Assembly: GCA_002433465.1 (NCBI GenBank)
Contig: DJIE01000182.1
Span: 46,854 to 60,386, forward strand
Direction of reading: 5' to 3'
DNA: 13,533 nt
Origin: Salinisphaera sp. UBA6602
Lineage (GTDB): Bacteria; Pseudomonadota; Gammaproteobacteria; Nevskiales; Salinisphaeraceae
Under the pieces are notes generated by a model. It made no database searches and was not told the DNA's origin. It was given only the letters and a program-made list of their open reading frames with translations. The translations under genes and the position numbers were made by a program. Within the stretch, counting starts at the first letter, position 1; every line of letters starts with the position of its first letter. Of this stretch, positions 1 through 8,344 are shown one piece after another.

Positions 1-504
1 GGCGAGGCTGGCGGCCACGTCCGCCAAATGGGCCGCCGCAAACGCCCCGTCCGGGGCTGCCAGCGCGGCTTCCGGGCCGTTGTCCTCGGGTACGACGAGC
101 ACCCGCTGGGCCTGGTTTGCGGCCAGCGCCGCGGGCAACGCCCCGCGTACGCCGCGCAGCGCACCGGATAGCGACAACTCGCCCAGGAATTCGTAGCCGG
201 ACACGCTCTCGCCCGGAATCTGGCCCGAGGCAGCGAGTATGCCCAGCGCGATCGCCAGGTCGAAACGCCCGCCCTCCTTGGGCAGATCCGCGGGCGCGAG
301 GTTGACCGTTATCCGGCGGGTCGGAAACTCGTAGCCGCTGTTGACAATCGCCGCGCGTACGCGGTCCTTGCTTTCCTTGACCTCGGTTTCCGGCAGGCCA
401 ACGATCGCCAGCGCGGGCAGCCCACCGGCCAGGTCGACCTCGACCGTCACCGCCGGCGCTTCCAGGCCGGTCTGAGCTCGGCTGTGTACCGTCGCCAGGG
501 CCAC
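1..504 (-). CDS. comM: ComM/YifB-family Mg-chelatase-like AAA+ ATPase, N-terminal part (runs off the left edge)
   Basis: Only the first 168 residues lie in the window. They form the Lon-protease-like ChlI domain found at the N-terminus of YifB/ComM proteins. Visible hallmarks are a start MALATVHSRA, then GLPALAIVGLPETEVKESKD, then VNLAPADLPKEGGRFDLAIA. In the family, this domain is followed by an AAA+ ATPase domain outside the window. ComM is known as a helicase that promotes branch migration of recombination intermediates during natural transformation. The GTG at 504-502 is chosen as start because the protein then aligns with the E. coli ComM N-terminus (MSLSIVHTRA). It begins only 8 bases after the ubiK stop, so the two genes are probably co-transcribed. 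Family identity is firm. The role in DNA uptake in this organism is inferred. Confidence 0.93.
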   Translation of the reverse strand, partial: MALATVHSRAQTGLEAPAVTVEVDLAGGLPALAIVGLPETEVKESKDRVRAAIVNSGYEFPTRRITVNLAPADLPKEGGRFDLAIALGILAASGQIPGESVSGYEFLGELSLSGALRGVRGALPAALAANQAQRVLVVPEDNGPEAALAAPDGAFAAAHLADVAASLA

Positions 505-512
505 CGTGGGCG

Positions 513-764
513 CTAGCGGCCGGCGGCGTTGTCGCGTTCGGCTTCCAGCGCGGCCACTTGCGTTTCCAGCGCGTCGAGCTTGCGGCGCGTATGCGCGAGC
601 ATTTCACGCGCGGCTTCGAATTCCTCGCGCGGCACCAGATCGAGTCGCGCCAGCTGACCCTGAAGAATCGTACGGAAATTGGCGTGCAATTCGTCGCGCA
701 GCGGCGCCACCTGGGGCGGCAGAGCCTGGGCGAGACGGGCAGCGATATCTTCGATAGAGCGCAT
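513..764 (-). CDS. ubiK: UbiK/YqiC-type accessory factor (BMFP domain)
   Basis: An 83-residue protein of the BMFP/YqiC family. Characterised members assist the aerobic ubiquinone biosynthesis proteins (UbiJ and the Ubi complex) and trimerise through a coiled coil. The N-terminal half, starting MRSIEDIAARLAQALPPQV, is predicted helical and matches family proteins. The signature LQGQLARLDLVPREEFEAA sits around residues 34-52, compared with LQAQLTRLDLVSREEFD in E. coli. Residues about 53-80 are charged with heptad-like leucines and alanines, consistent with the family coiled coil. The length is at the short end for the family. The ATG at 764-762 has no strong Shine-Dalgarno sequence. The gene sits directly before comM with an 8-base gap and is divergent from glnK1. 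Confidence 0.92.
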   Translation of the reverse strand: MRSIEDIAARLAQALPPQVAPLRDELHANFRTILQGQLARLDLVPREEFEAAREMLAHTRRKLDALETQVAALEAERDNAAGR

Positions 765-836
765 AAGCGGCTAAGACGACCTTGATGTTTAAAACAACAG
801 CATGACGCGAACGCCCGCCCGACGCAAAAGCGCCTT

Positions 837-851
837 GCACTTTTTTGGTGC
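837..851. promoter_or_regulatory. Probable NtrC (NRI) enhancer site upstream of glnK1
   Basis: The sequence GCACTTTTTTGGTGC has half-sites GCACT and GGTGC separated by 5 bases. This is the layout of known NtrC sites upstream of enterobacterial glnA (GCAC, a short spacer, GGTGC). Its centre, near 844, is about 108 bases upstream of the transcription start predicted from the sigma-54 element at 925-942. That is the distance expected of an NtrC enhancer. It also lies about 75 bases upstream of the ubiK start. I saw no second good site further upstream. Binding itself is inferred. Confidence 0.72.
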
Positions 852-868
852 GATGCATTCACGGCCCG

Positions 869-882
869 TCAACGGCCGTTGA
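869..882. repeat. Perfect 14-bp palindrome between enhancer and promoter
   Basis: TCAACGGCCGTTGA is a perfect inverted repeat with no spacer. It lies between the NtrC-type site and the sigma-54 promoter. It does not match the NtrC or IHF consensus. It could be an operator for another regulator, possibly acting on ubiK, or chance in GC-rich DNA. Confidence 0.4.
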
Positions 883-924
883 ACAAGTCCTCGAATACGC
901 CCCTAACCGACTGTTTTTAATGCC

Positions 925-1371
<447 letters not shown>

Positions 1372-1416
1372 GCCGCGCCCGCTTAACGCCTTAAATTTCG
1401 AGGGAAACCCCACGCC

Positions 1417-2706
1417 ATGGAAAACAATATCTTCGAATTGCAGTATGCAATCGATACCTTCTACTTTTTGATCTGCGGGGCACTGGTCATGTGGATGGCC
1501 GCCGGCTTCACCATGCTGGAAGGCGGCTTGGTTCGTGCCAAGAACACGACCGAAATCCTGACCAAGAACATCGCGCTGTACTCTATCTCCTGCATCATGT
1601 ACATGATTTGCGGCTACATGATCATGTACGACGGCAGCCTGTTCTTGAACGGCATTGCCGGCGGCGACAACCTGGTACAGGAAGCCCTGGCCACATCGGC
1701 CGAAAACGGCTTCGGCGGCGATTCGGTATATGCCGACGCTTCCGACTTCTTCTTCCAGGTGGTGTTCGTGGCCACGGCCATGTCGGTGGTTTCCGGCGCG
1801 GTAGCCGAACGCATGAAGCTGTGGGCCTTCCTGGGCTTTGCGGTAATCATGACCGGCTTCATCTATCCGATGGAAGGCTCCTGGTCGTGGAACGGCGCCG
1901 ACGTGTTCGGCCTCTACAACTTCGACGATTTCGGCGGCTTCTCCGACTTTGCCGGCTCCGGCATCGTGCATATGGCCGGCGCTGCCGCGGCCCTGGCCGG
2001 TGTGCTGCTGCTTGGCCCGCGTAAGGGCAAGTTCCGCGCCGACGGCACCGTCGGCGCCATCCCGGGCGCGAACCTGCCGCTGGCCGCACTCGGCACGCTG
2101 ATCCTGTGGATGGGCTGGTTCGGCTTTAACGGCGGTTCCGTGCTCAAGCTCGGTGATATCGCCAGCGCCAACTCGGTGGCCATGGTGTTCTTGAACACCA
2201 ACACCGCCGCCGCTGGTGGCCTGGTCGCGGCCCTTCTGCTCGCCCGTGCCATGTTCGGCAAAGGCGATTTGACCATGGCGCTCAACGGCGCGCTGGCCGG
2301 TCTGGTGGTGATCACCGCCGAGCCTTCGACCCCGAGCCCGCTCGTGGCGACCCTGTTCGGTGCCGCTGGCGGCATCCTGGTGGTGTTCTCGATCCTGGCG
2401 CTGGATAAGCTCAAGATCGACGATCCGGTGGGCGCGATCTCGGTGCATGGTGTCTGTGGCCTGCTCGGCCTGCTTGTGGTGCCGATCACGAATGACGGTG
2501 CCAGCTTTGGCGGCCAGATCGTCGGCGCGCTGACCATCTTCGTGTGGGTGTTCGTGACCAGCCTGATCGTCTGGGGCATCCTCAAGGCGGTTGTCGGCAT
2601 CCGCGTCTCGGAAGAAGAGGAAGTCGAGGGCGTGGATCTGGGCGAATGCGGCATGGAAGCCTATCCGGAGTTCACCTCCGGCGGCAGCCGTCGCTCGATG
2701 TCCTAA
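1417..2706 (+). CDS. amtB: Ammonium transporter AmtB (first copy, no signal peptide)
   Basis: A 429-residue Amt/MEP/Rh-family inner-membrane ammonium channel with about 11 hydrophobic segments. The N-terminus begins directly with the first membrane helix (AIDTFYFLICGALVMWMAAG) and has no cleavable signal, unlike the second copy. Pore residues are recognisable: Asp177 in SDFAGSGIVH, and the twin histidines His185 and His344 (ISVHGVCG). The stretch WMGWFGFNGGS (231-241) is the family signature. The cytoplasmic tail, roughly from residue 395, is acidic and ends near EAYPEF. It keeps the region that contacts GlnK in the family, but has Cys411 where E. coli-type tails have a conserved His. The extracellular loop around residues 74-110 is comparatively long. 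A weak GAGGG Shine-Dalgarno precedes the ATG. The gene lies 45 bases after glnK1, and a strong terminator follows. Confidence 0.95.
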   Translation: MENNIFELQYAIDTFYFLICGALVMWMAAGFTMLEGGLVRAKNTTEILTKNIALYSISCIMYMICGYMIMYDGSLFLNGIAGGDNLVQEALATSAENGFGGDSVYADASDFFFQVVFVATAMSVVSGAVAERMKLWAFLGFAVIMTGFIYPMEGSWSWNGADVFGLYNFDDFGGFSDFAGSGIVHMAGAAAALAGVLLLGPRKGKFRADGTVGAIPGANLPLAALGTLILWMGWFGFNGGSVLKLGDIASANSVAMVFLNTNTAAAGGLVAALLLARAMFGKGDLTMALNGALAGLVVITAEPSTPSPLVATLFGAAGGILVVFSILALDKLKIDDPVGAISVHGVCGLLGLLVVPITNDGASFGGQIVGALTIFVWVFVTSLIVWGILKAVVGIRVSEEEEVEGVDLGECGMEAYPEFTSGGSRRSMS

Positions 2707-2708
2707 AT

Positions 2709-2732
2709 CGCAAACGCTCGCGAGCGATTGCG
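2709..2732. repeat. 24-bp dyad immediately after the amtB1 stop
   Basis: The arms CGCAA-A-CGCTCG and CGAGCG-A-TTGCG are mirror images with a single A/A mismatch and no spacer. The dyad starts 3 bases after the stop codon and ends 5 bases before the intrinsic terminator. It could form a second 3' hairpin that stabilises the message, or be a protein-binding dyad. Confidence 0.5.
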
Positions 2733-2737
2733 CATCG

Positions 2738-2769
2738 AAGAGGCCCCGGCAACGGGGCCTCTTTTTTTT
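2738..2769 (+). terminator. Rho-independent terminator of glnK1-amtB1
   Basis: A perfect 11-bp stem (AAGAGGCCCCG with CGGGGCCTCTT) encloses a GCAA tetraloop and is followed by a run of eight T (2762-2769). It is textbook in form and ends the first Amt operon, so amtB2 probably has its own promoter. Confidence 0.95.
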
Positions 2770-2896
2770 GTGTGATCCCGCCACCCGGACGCCGTGCCCT
2801 ATCACACACGCTGCCCCACGGCAGACATCGCCGATTACCCTGTGCGCAATACCGCATCTTCATTCTCGGCATCGGCAACACGGCGGCCGGCTTCGC

Positions 2897-2902
2897 TATA
2901 CT
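2897..2902 (+). promoter_or_regulatory. Possible sigma-70-type -10 box for amtB2
   Basis: TATACT fits the -10 consensus at 5 of 6 positions and lies 34 bases before the amtB2 ATG. The -35 region is poor; the best candidate is GCAACA at 2875-2880, with a 16-base spacer. No GG-N10-GC sigma-54 element and no GCAC/GGTGC dyad is visible between the terminator and amtB2. The remaining 2770-2936 stretch shows only short GC-rich inverted repeats near 2791-2824. Confidence 0.35.
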
Positions 2903-2936
2903 TCGCGGCGATCGATTCAGACCGCCCCGAAACGCC

Positions 2937-4238
2937 ATGCTGCCCACCAAAACGCTTCACCTCCCGGCTTTCTTCCTGCTTCTGGCCAGCAGCCTGCCGG
3001 CCGCCGCCGCGCCGGTAATCGACGGTGCCGATACCGCCTGGGTCATGACCACGACCGCACTGGTGCTATTCATGACGCTGCCGGGGCTGGCGTTGTTCTA
3101 TGGCGGGCTGGTGCGGGTACGCAACGTGCTGTCGGTACTCATGCAGTGCTTCGCCATTTGTGCGCTGGCCTCTCTGCTCTGGGTGATCTGCGGCTACAGC
3201 CTGGCGTTCTCCGAAGGCAATGCCTTCATTGGCGGCCTCGACAAGCTTTTCTTTGCCGGCGTGAGCGTGTCCAGCGTGGCCGGCACGATTCCCGAGCCCG
3301 TGTTCGCCCTGTTCCAGATGACCTTCGCGGTCATCACGCCAGCGCTGATCATCGGCGGCTTCGCGGAGCGGTTTCGATTCGCCACCCTGCTGGTGTTTAC
3401 TGCCGCATGGTTGCTTCTGGTCTATGTGCCGGTCACCCACTGGGTGTGGGGCGGCGGCTGGCTGGGCCAACTCGGCCTGCTCGACTTTGCCGGGGGTACG
3501 GTCGTGCATGTGACCGCGGGCGTAGCTGCGCTGGTTGCGGCTATTGTCGTGGGCCCGCGCCACGGCTTTCAGAAGACCGCGATGGCGCCGCACAACCTCA
3601 CCATGACCGTCTCCGGCGCCGGCATGTTGTGGGTCGGCTGGTTCGGCTTTAACGGCGGCAGCGCCCTGGCCGCCAACGGTCAGGCCGGCATGGCCATGCT
3701 GGTCACGCATCTGTCGGCTGCCGCCGGCTGTCTGACCTGGATGGCGGCCGAATGGATTCGTTTCGGCAAGCCGAGCGTGCTCGGTATCGTGACCGGCATG
3801 GTCGCCGGCCTGGGCACCATCACCCCGGCCTCCGGCTATGTGGGCCCGGGCGGCGCGATCATCATCGGCATACTCGCCGGCGTGGTCTGTTTTACCGCCA
3901 CGCTCTGGGTCGAGCGCAGCCTGCGCATCGACGATTCGTTGGACGTGTTTCCGGTGCACGGCGTGGGCGGCATTATCGGTACGCTGCTGGCCGGCGTGTT
4001 CGCCTCCACCCATCTCGGCCCTTTCTCGGGCCAGGGCTTTGCCGCGGGTATCGAAAGCATCGTTGCCCAGGTGGGCATTCAGGCGCTTGGCGTGGCGTCG
4101 GTGTTCGTCTATACCGGCGTGCTGACCTGGATCATCCTCAAGGTGCTCCAGGCAACCATGGGTCTGCGCGTGGCCGTGGAGAACGAACAGGTCGGCCTCG
4201 ATATCTTCGAACATGAAGAACGCGGCTACGATCTCTAG
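2937..4238 (+). CDS. amtB: Ammonium transporter AmtB (second copy, with signal peptide)
   Basis: A 433-residue Amt-family ammonium channel. It starts with a classical signal peptide (MLPTKTLHLPAFFLLLASSL, likely cleaved after PAAAA near residue 25), as E. coli AmtB does. The mature part keeps the pore determinants: Asp183 in LDFAGGTVVH, His191 and His341 (DVFPVHGVGG) as the twin-His pair, FGFNGGS at 236-242, and a Phe-rich gate segment ALFQMTFAV near 124-132. The tail after residue 410 ends LDIFEHEERGYDL, which resembles the GlnK-binding tail of E. coli AmtB. It belongs to a different Amt subgroup from copy 1, so this is not a recent tandem duplication. The ATG is set by the signal peptide; no clear Shine-Dalgarno precedes it. 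glnK2 follows after 72 bases, the reverse of the usual gene order. Confidence 0.94.
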   Translation: MLPTKTLHLPAFFLLLASSLPAAAAPVIDGADTAWVMTTTALVLFMTLPGLALFYGGLVRVRNVLSVLMQCFAICALASLLWVICGYSLAFSEGNAFIGGLDKLFFAGVSVSSVAGTIPEPVFALFQMTFAVITPALIIGGFAERFRFATLLVFTAAWLLLVYVPVTHWVWGGGWLGQLGLLDFAGGTVVHVTAGVAALVAAIVVGPRHGFQKTAMAPHNLTMTVSGAGMLWVGWFGFNGGSALAANGQAGMAMLVTHLSAAAGCLTWMAAEWIRFGKPSVLGIVTGMVAGLGTITPASGYVGPGGAIIIGILAGVVCFTATLWVERSLRIDDSLDVFPVHGVGGIIGTLLAGVFASTHLGPFSGQGFAAGIESIVAQVGIQALGVASVFVYTGVLTWIILKVLQATMGLRVAVENEQVGLDIFEHEERGYDL

Positions 4239-4649
<411 letters not shown>

Positions 4650-4692
4650 TCGGCTGCCCGCGTCGGCGTTGGGTCGGATCCGGCAGCGCGGC

Positions 4693-5304
4693 GTGAGCAC
4701 GACACGTTTCCAGGCCATCGGGCTGGCGACCGGCGCGATCGGCCCGGTCGACATCACGATTGGCGCCAGCGAATGTCTGGGGCTGAGCGCGCCCTCGGGT
4801 GCGGGCAAGACCCGTCTTTTACGCGCCATGGCCGACCTCGACGCACACCACGGCGAGTGTCGCCTCGACGGCGTGGCTGCCGTAGACATGCCGGCGCCCG
4901 AATGGCGCCGGCGTGTCGCCTTTCTGGCCGCGGAATCGGCCTGGTGGGCGGATACACCGCGGCCGCACTTCGAGCGCGACTGCGCCCCCCTGCTGGACGC
5001 CCTGGATCTGTCAATATCGCTGCTCGACCAGCCGATCGAACGCCTGTCCTCCGGACAGAAACAACGTCTGGCGCTTGCGCGCACCCTGGCCCTCACGCCC
5101 GACGTTCTCCTGCTGGACGAGCCCACCGCCAATCTCGACGATCGCAATATCGAGCGCGTGGAGCGACTCGTCGGCGACTATCTGTCGAACCGGCGCGCCT
5201 GCTGTATCTGGGTAAGCCACGATCGCGCGCAGCGTGAGCGGGTCGCCTCATCGCAATGCCAACTGGATAGCACAGGCCAGCCGATCGAGGCGTCATGCAA
5301 CTGA
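4693..5304 (+). CDS. fetA: FetA/YbbL-like ABC transporter ATP-binding protein
   Basis: A 203-residue ABC ATPase, a little shorter than E. coli FetA (about 225). It pairs with the UPF0014/FetB permease encoded next. FetAB is reported in E. coli to export iron and protect against oxidative stress; metal export here is inferred from that. Visible motifs are Walker A APSGAGKT (33-40), signature LSSGQ (118-122), Walker B VLLLDE (138-143, catalytic Glu143) and the H-loop His in WVSHD (His176). Oddities: Ala33 replaces the usual first Gly of Walker A, LSSGQ replaces LSGGQ, and the Q-loop position reads AAESAWW without an obvious Gln. The GTG at 4693 is chosen because it gives a family-like N-terminus; its Shine-Dalgarno is weak. 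The 3' end overlaps fetB by 10 bases, implying coupled translation. Confidence 0.87.
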   Translation: MSTTRFQAIGLATGAIGPVDITIGASECLGLSAPSGAGKTRLLRAMADLDAHHGECRLDGVAAVDMPAPEWRRRVAFLAAESAWWADTPRPHFERDCAPLLDALDLSISLLDQPIERLSSGQKQRLALARTLALTPDVLLLDEPTANLDDRNIERVERLVGDYLSNRRACCIWVSHDRAQRERVASSQCQLDSTGQPIEASCN

Positions 5305-6092
5305 TTTCGCTGTCGTTTTTCGATCTGGCACTGGCCGCTATCGCGGTCCTGGCATTGGCAGCCACCACTGCGGCCATGAAGCTGGGCGTCACGCGCACGC
5401 TGCTCGTCGCGGCGGTGCGCACCGCGGCCCAGCTCGCGCTCGTGGGCTTGATCCTGGAGGCCGTATTCGCCCAGGAGCGCCTGTTATGGGTGGCGCTGAT
5501 GGCGTTCGTAATGCTGCTGCTGGCCGGCCGCGAGGCCGCGAGCCGGCAGAAGCGCCGCTTTACGGGCGGCTACGGCTTTCTGGCCGGCACCGCGTCGATG
5601 TTTTTGTCGTCGTTCGTCACCGCAGTCGCCACGCTCGTGATCGTGATCCGCGTGGAGCCCTGGTATACCCCGCAATACGCGATTCCGCTGCTGGGCATGC
5701 TGCTGGGCAATACGATGACCGGCATTGCCCTGGCCATAGACCGACTCACCCAGGAAGTCTGGCGCGGTGCGAACGTGGTGGAAACCCGGCTGGCCCTGGG
5801 GGCCAGCGCCAGCCAGGCGATCGCCGATATGCGCCGCGATGCGATGCGCGCAGGGCTCATTCCCATGCTCAACGCCATGGCCGCGGCCGGCATCATCAGC
5901 CTGCCCGGCATGATGACCGGCCAGATCCTGGCCGGCAGCCCGCCCTGGGAAGCGGTCAAGTATCAGATATTGATCATGTTTCTGATCGCTGCCGGCACCG
6001 GCTTTGGCACCCTCCTGGCGGTCGAGCTGGGCACCCGGCGCCTGTTCGACGAACGCCACCGGCTGCGCCTGGATCGCCTGCGCCGCGTCTGA
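5295..6092 (+). CDS. fetB: FetB/YbbM-like (UPF0014) ABC transporter permease
   Basis: A 265-residue integral membrane protein of the UPF0014 family, the expected length for FetB. It has about seven hydrophobic segments. Family-conserved stretches are IPLLGMLLGNTMTGIALA (residues about 131-148), a cytoplasmic VETRLALGAS loop, and IPMLNAMAAAGIISLPGMM followed by TGQILAGSPP. These correspond to the coupling region seen in FetB and plant STAR2 homologues. The ATG at 5295 lies inside the end of fetA. The two proteins should form a complete exporter; iron is the substrate suggested by E. coli FetAB. The gene converges on the clsB-like gene with a 16-base gap. Confidence 0.9.
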   Translation: MQLISLSFFDLALAAIAVLALAATTAAMKLGVTRTLLVAAVRTAAQLALVGLILEAVFAQERLLWVALMAFVMLLLAGREAASRQKRRFTGGYGFLAGTASMFLSSFVTAVATLVIVIRVEPWYTPQYAIPLLGMLLGNTMTGIALAIDRLTQEVWRGANVVETRLALGASASQAIADMRRDAMRAGLIPMLNAMAAAGIISLPGMMTGQILAGSPPWEAVKYQILIMFLIAAGTGFGTLLAVELGTRRLFDERHRLRLDRLRRV

Positions 6093-6107
6093 AGCGGTGC
6101 CGCGGCG
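6081..6107. repeat. Inverted repeat at the convergent fetB / clsB-like junction
   Basis: CGCCGCG (6081-6087) and CGCGGCG (6101-6107) form a 7-bp stem with a 13-base loop spanning the fetB stop. There is no T-run on either side, so this is not a standard intrinsic terminator. It may still contribute to ending both converging transcripts. Confidence 0.35.
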
Positions 6108-6108
6108 C

Positions 6109-7296
6109 TCAGGCCTGCGGCTTGAGAATACGGCTGAGCAACTCCTTGAGCCGCTGCAAAACGCCGCGCTTTTCCCAGTTTTCGAGCGTGACCTGATGGC
6201 AACGTTCACGATCGTCGTCGAAATCGGCGGCGAGGGCGGCGAAGGTGGGCGGATCAATCATGGCAATGGCGATTTCGTCGTCCTTGCCCATCGAGCGATG
6301 GTTGAAGTTCGCCGAACCACTGATCGCGACCACATCGTCGACCAGCACGATCTTGGCGTGCAGCATGGTGGGCTGATAGCGATACAGCTTCACGCCGGCT
6401 TCGAGCAGCGGCTGGTAGGCGTCGTCCGCCGCGGCCCGGGCCACGCGCGAGTCGGTATAGGGCCCCGGCATGAGCACTTCGATCTCGACCCCGCGACGGG
6501 CCGCGTTGCAGAGCATGTCGATGGTGGCGGTATCGGGCACGAAATAGCCGGTGGTGATCCGCAGCCGATGCCGAGCCAGCGAAATGACCAGCCGAAACAG
6601 GGTGGCGATATCGCTGTAGTTGACCGCGGCCGAGGTACGCAACACCTGGACGAGCGCGCCGTTCTTCTCCTCGTCGATTTCCGGATCGGCATATTCCCAG
6701 CTGTCGTCAAAGCCGCGCTCGCCGGCCTCGACCCAGTTGGACAGAAACGCCCCGCGTAGCCCGTCGACGACCGGCCCGGTCAGACGAAAATGGGTTTCGC
6801 GCCATTCATCGGGTTCGCGGGCATCGCCGTCCCATTCGGCGGCGATGCCGACCCCGCCGGTGAAACCGATCCGGTTATCCACCACCAGAATCTTGCGATG
6901 GGTGCGGTTGTCGGCCTGCCAGAAGCGCCAGCGCACGGCCGGCCGGAACCAGGCGATCTGTGCGCCGGCCTGGGTCAGATCGTCGAGCACGTCGCGGGGC
7001 ATGCTGTGTGCGCCGAAACTATCCAGGAGTATGCGTACCCTTACGCCGGCACGTGCACGCCCGGCCAGCGCATGACCGAATCGCTCGGCGATCTCGCCCT
7101 GCCAGTAGATGAAGGTCAGAAAATCGATCGAATACTCGGCGGCCTCGACGGCCTCGATCATGGCCGGAAAAATGCGAACGCCGTTGACCAGGCGTTCGAT
7201 CCGATTACCGGCGGTGAACGGTATACCCAGCGTGCCTTCGAGCGCGCGCCGGTAATCTCTTGGGTCGTGGCTCGAAGCGGATTTGGGCGTATTCAT
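6109..7296 (-). CDS. clsB: ClsB-like cardiolipin synthase / phospholipase D-fold protein
   Basis: A 395-residue PLD-superfamily protein with two HKD motifs, close in length to E. coli ClsB (413). The first is HRKILVVD (His133, Lys135, Asp140) followed by FTGG. The second is HAKIVLVD (His313, Lys315, Asp320) followed by GSANFNHRS. Both are complete, so an active enzyme is expected. Family members join phospholipids through a phosphatidyl-enzyme intermediate to make cardiolipin or related lipids at the inner membrane. No N-terminal membrane helix is visible, as in ClsB and unlike ClsA. It is the last gene of the minus-strand cluster, 13 bases after the glycosyltransferase stop. The ATG has no obvious Shine-Dalgarno, which would fit translational coupling. 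The symbol is by similarity; the substrate is not provable from sequence. Confidence 0.85.
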   Translation of the reverse strand: MNTPKSASSHDPRDYRRALEGTLGIPFTAGNRIERLVNGVRIFPAMIEAVEAAEYSIDFLTFIYWQGEIAERFGHALAGRARAGVRVRILLDSFGAHSMPRDVLDDLTQAGAQIAWFRPAVRWRFWQADNRTHRKILVVDNRIGFTGGVGIAAEWDGDAREPDEWRETHFRLTGPVVDGLRGAFLSNWVEAGERGFDDSWEYADPEIDEEKNGALVQVLRTSAAVNYSDIATLFRLVISLARHRLRITTGYFVPDTATIDMLCNAARRGVEIEVLMPGPYTDSRVARAAADDAYQPLLEAGVKLYRYQPTMLHAKIVLVDDVVAISGSANFNHRSMGKDDEIAIAMIDPPTFAALAADFDDDRERCHQVTLENWEKRGVLQRLKELLSRILKPQA

Positions 7297-7309
7297 GGCG
7301 ACAACACGA

Positions 7310-8344
7310 TTATTTGTGTTGCAGCCTACACCACAGCCATAACGGCCCGAAAATCCATGCCAGGCCGGCGGCCATCAAAACACTCTGCAGCAGGCGGTTC
7401 TGCAGCAGCGGCCGTAGCAGGCGATCATGCAGCCGAAGGGCGTGACGGCGCCTGCCCCACACGGGCTCCAGCGCCACGTCGATTGCCAGAAAAGGCTGCC
7501 AGCTCTGGGCGAGCGCAACCCCCGCAATACGCCAGCTCACCGCAATCGATGCGCCGGTGCCACACTCACGCCAAAGCGAGGCCAGCAGACCGATATAAGG
7601 CCCAAGCAGGAGACGTTCGGTCTGGCTCTGGCGGGCGTAGACGCTCGGGGCGCGCTCGAAGAACCGGTCCACGCCGGCGGTGTACATGGCCATAATCAAA
7701 GCCATGAGCAGATAGCGCGCGCGCTCGCCTTCATTCTCGAAGCGCCGGGCCGATGTTGCCAGCCGGTGCGGGCACAGCCGCCACTGACCTGCCTCGACGA
7801 TGGCCGCCGCCATGCGCTGATCTTCCAGAAACCCAAGGCCGGTATCAAAACCGCCGAGTTCGTTGAAGAACCGGGTCGCAATGATCAGCCCCTGGTCGCC
7901 GTTGATCGTATAGCGCCGGCCGGTCGCGCTCTTGGCTTCCAGATAGCGATAGAAAAACGCATGCCCGGTCGTTTCTCGATCGAAGCTCAGGGCAAAGTGG
8001 CCGGCCAAGCGCGCCCGATCGTCCGCCCCGAGAGCGTCGATCGCGGCCGCCAGCTGTCGCGGGTGGGTCAGGCGGCTGTCGGCATGCAGAAAGCAAAGCC
8101 AAGGATGCGTGGCCCGGGCGGCCGCGGCATTCATCTGCGCGCCGCGTCCGGGCGGGCTGAACACCACCTCGGCATGGCCGGCGCGGGCTAGCGCGACGGT
8201 TCGATCGGTAGAGCCGCCGTCGGCAACAAGCACCTGCAACACCACGTCGCGCTGGGCCGCCAGGTCGGCCAGCAGCGGCCCCAGCGCCTCGGCTTCGTCG
8301 ATCGCCGGAACGACGACGGTCAGCGCGGCCGGCGCACCGATCAG
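7310..8344 (-). CDS. TIGR04283-like family 2 glycosyltransferase with C-terminal extension; apparent CTG start
   Basis: A 344-residue GT-A fold glycosyltransferase. Visible are the first strand and loop VVVPAIDEAEAL (10-21), DGGSTDRT (42-49), GRGAQMNAAA (66-75), the acidic HADS near 87-90, and GDQGLI...GGF...LEDQR (149-177). These fit the TIGR04283 group often labelled arsenosugar biosynthesis. Family proteins are usually about 220-240 residues; here about 110 extra residues follow, with hydrophobic stretches near 243-258 and 319-339, suggesting membrane association. No in-frame ATG, GTG or TTG precedes the conserved N-terminus. The frame is closed upstream by TGA at 8356-8354. The best start is CTG 8344-8342, which overlaps the stop of the preceding hydrolase (CTGA) and has GAGGAG 5 bases upstream. 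A GTG at 8245 would delete the first strand. The sugar donor and acceptor are unknown. Confidence 0.8.
   Translation of the reverse strand: MIGAPAALTVVVPAIDEAEALGPLLADLAAQRDVVLQVLVADGGSTDRTVALARAGHAEVVFSPPGRGAQMNAAAARATHPWLCFLHADSRLTHPRQLAAAIDALGADDRARLAGHFALSFDRETTGHAFFYRYLEAKSATGRRYTINGDQGLIIATRFFNELGGFDTGLGFLEDQRMAAAIVEAGQWRLCPHRLATSARRFENEGERARYLLMALIMAMYTAGVDRFFERAPSVYARQSQTERLLLGPYIGLLASLWRECGTGASIAVSWRIAGVALAQSWQPFLAIDVALEPVWGRRRHALRLHDRLLRPLLQNRLLQSVLMAAGLAWIFGPLWLWCRLQHK

Noticed and set aside
2770..2936. Possible sigma-54 promoter or NtrC site for amtB2
   Set aside because: No GG-N10-GC element with a TGGCAC-like box and no GCAC/GGTGC dyad was found in this gap.
2544..2936. Upstream extension of amtB2 within the open frame beginning at 2544
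   Set aside because: The extension overlaps amtB1 in another frame and crosses its terminator. The signal peptide beginning at 2937 fixes the start.
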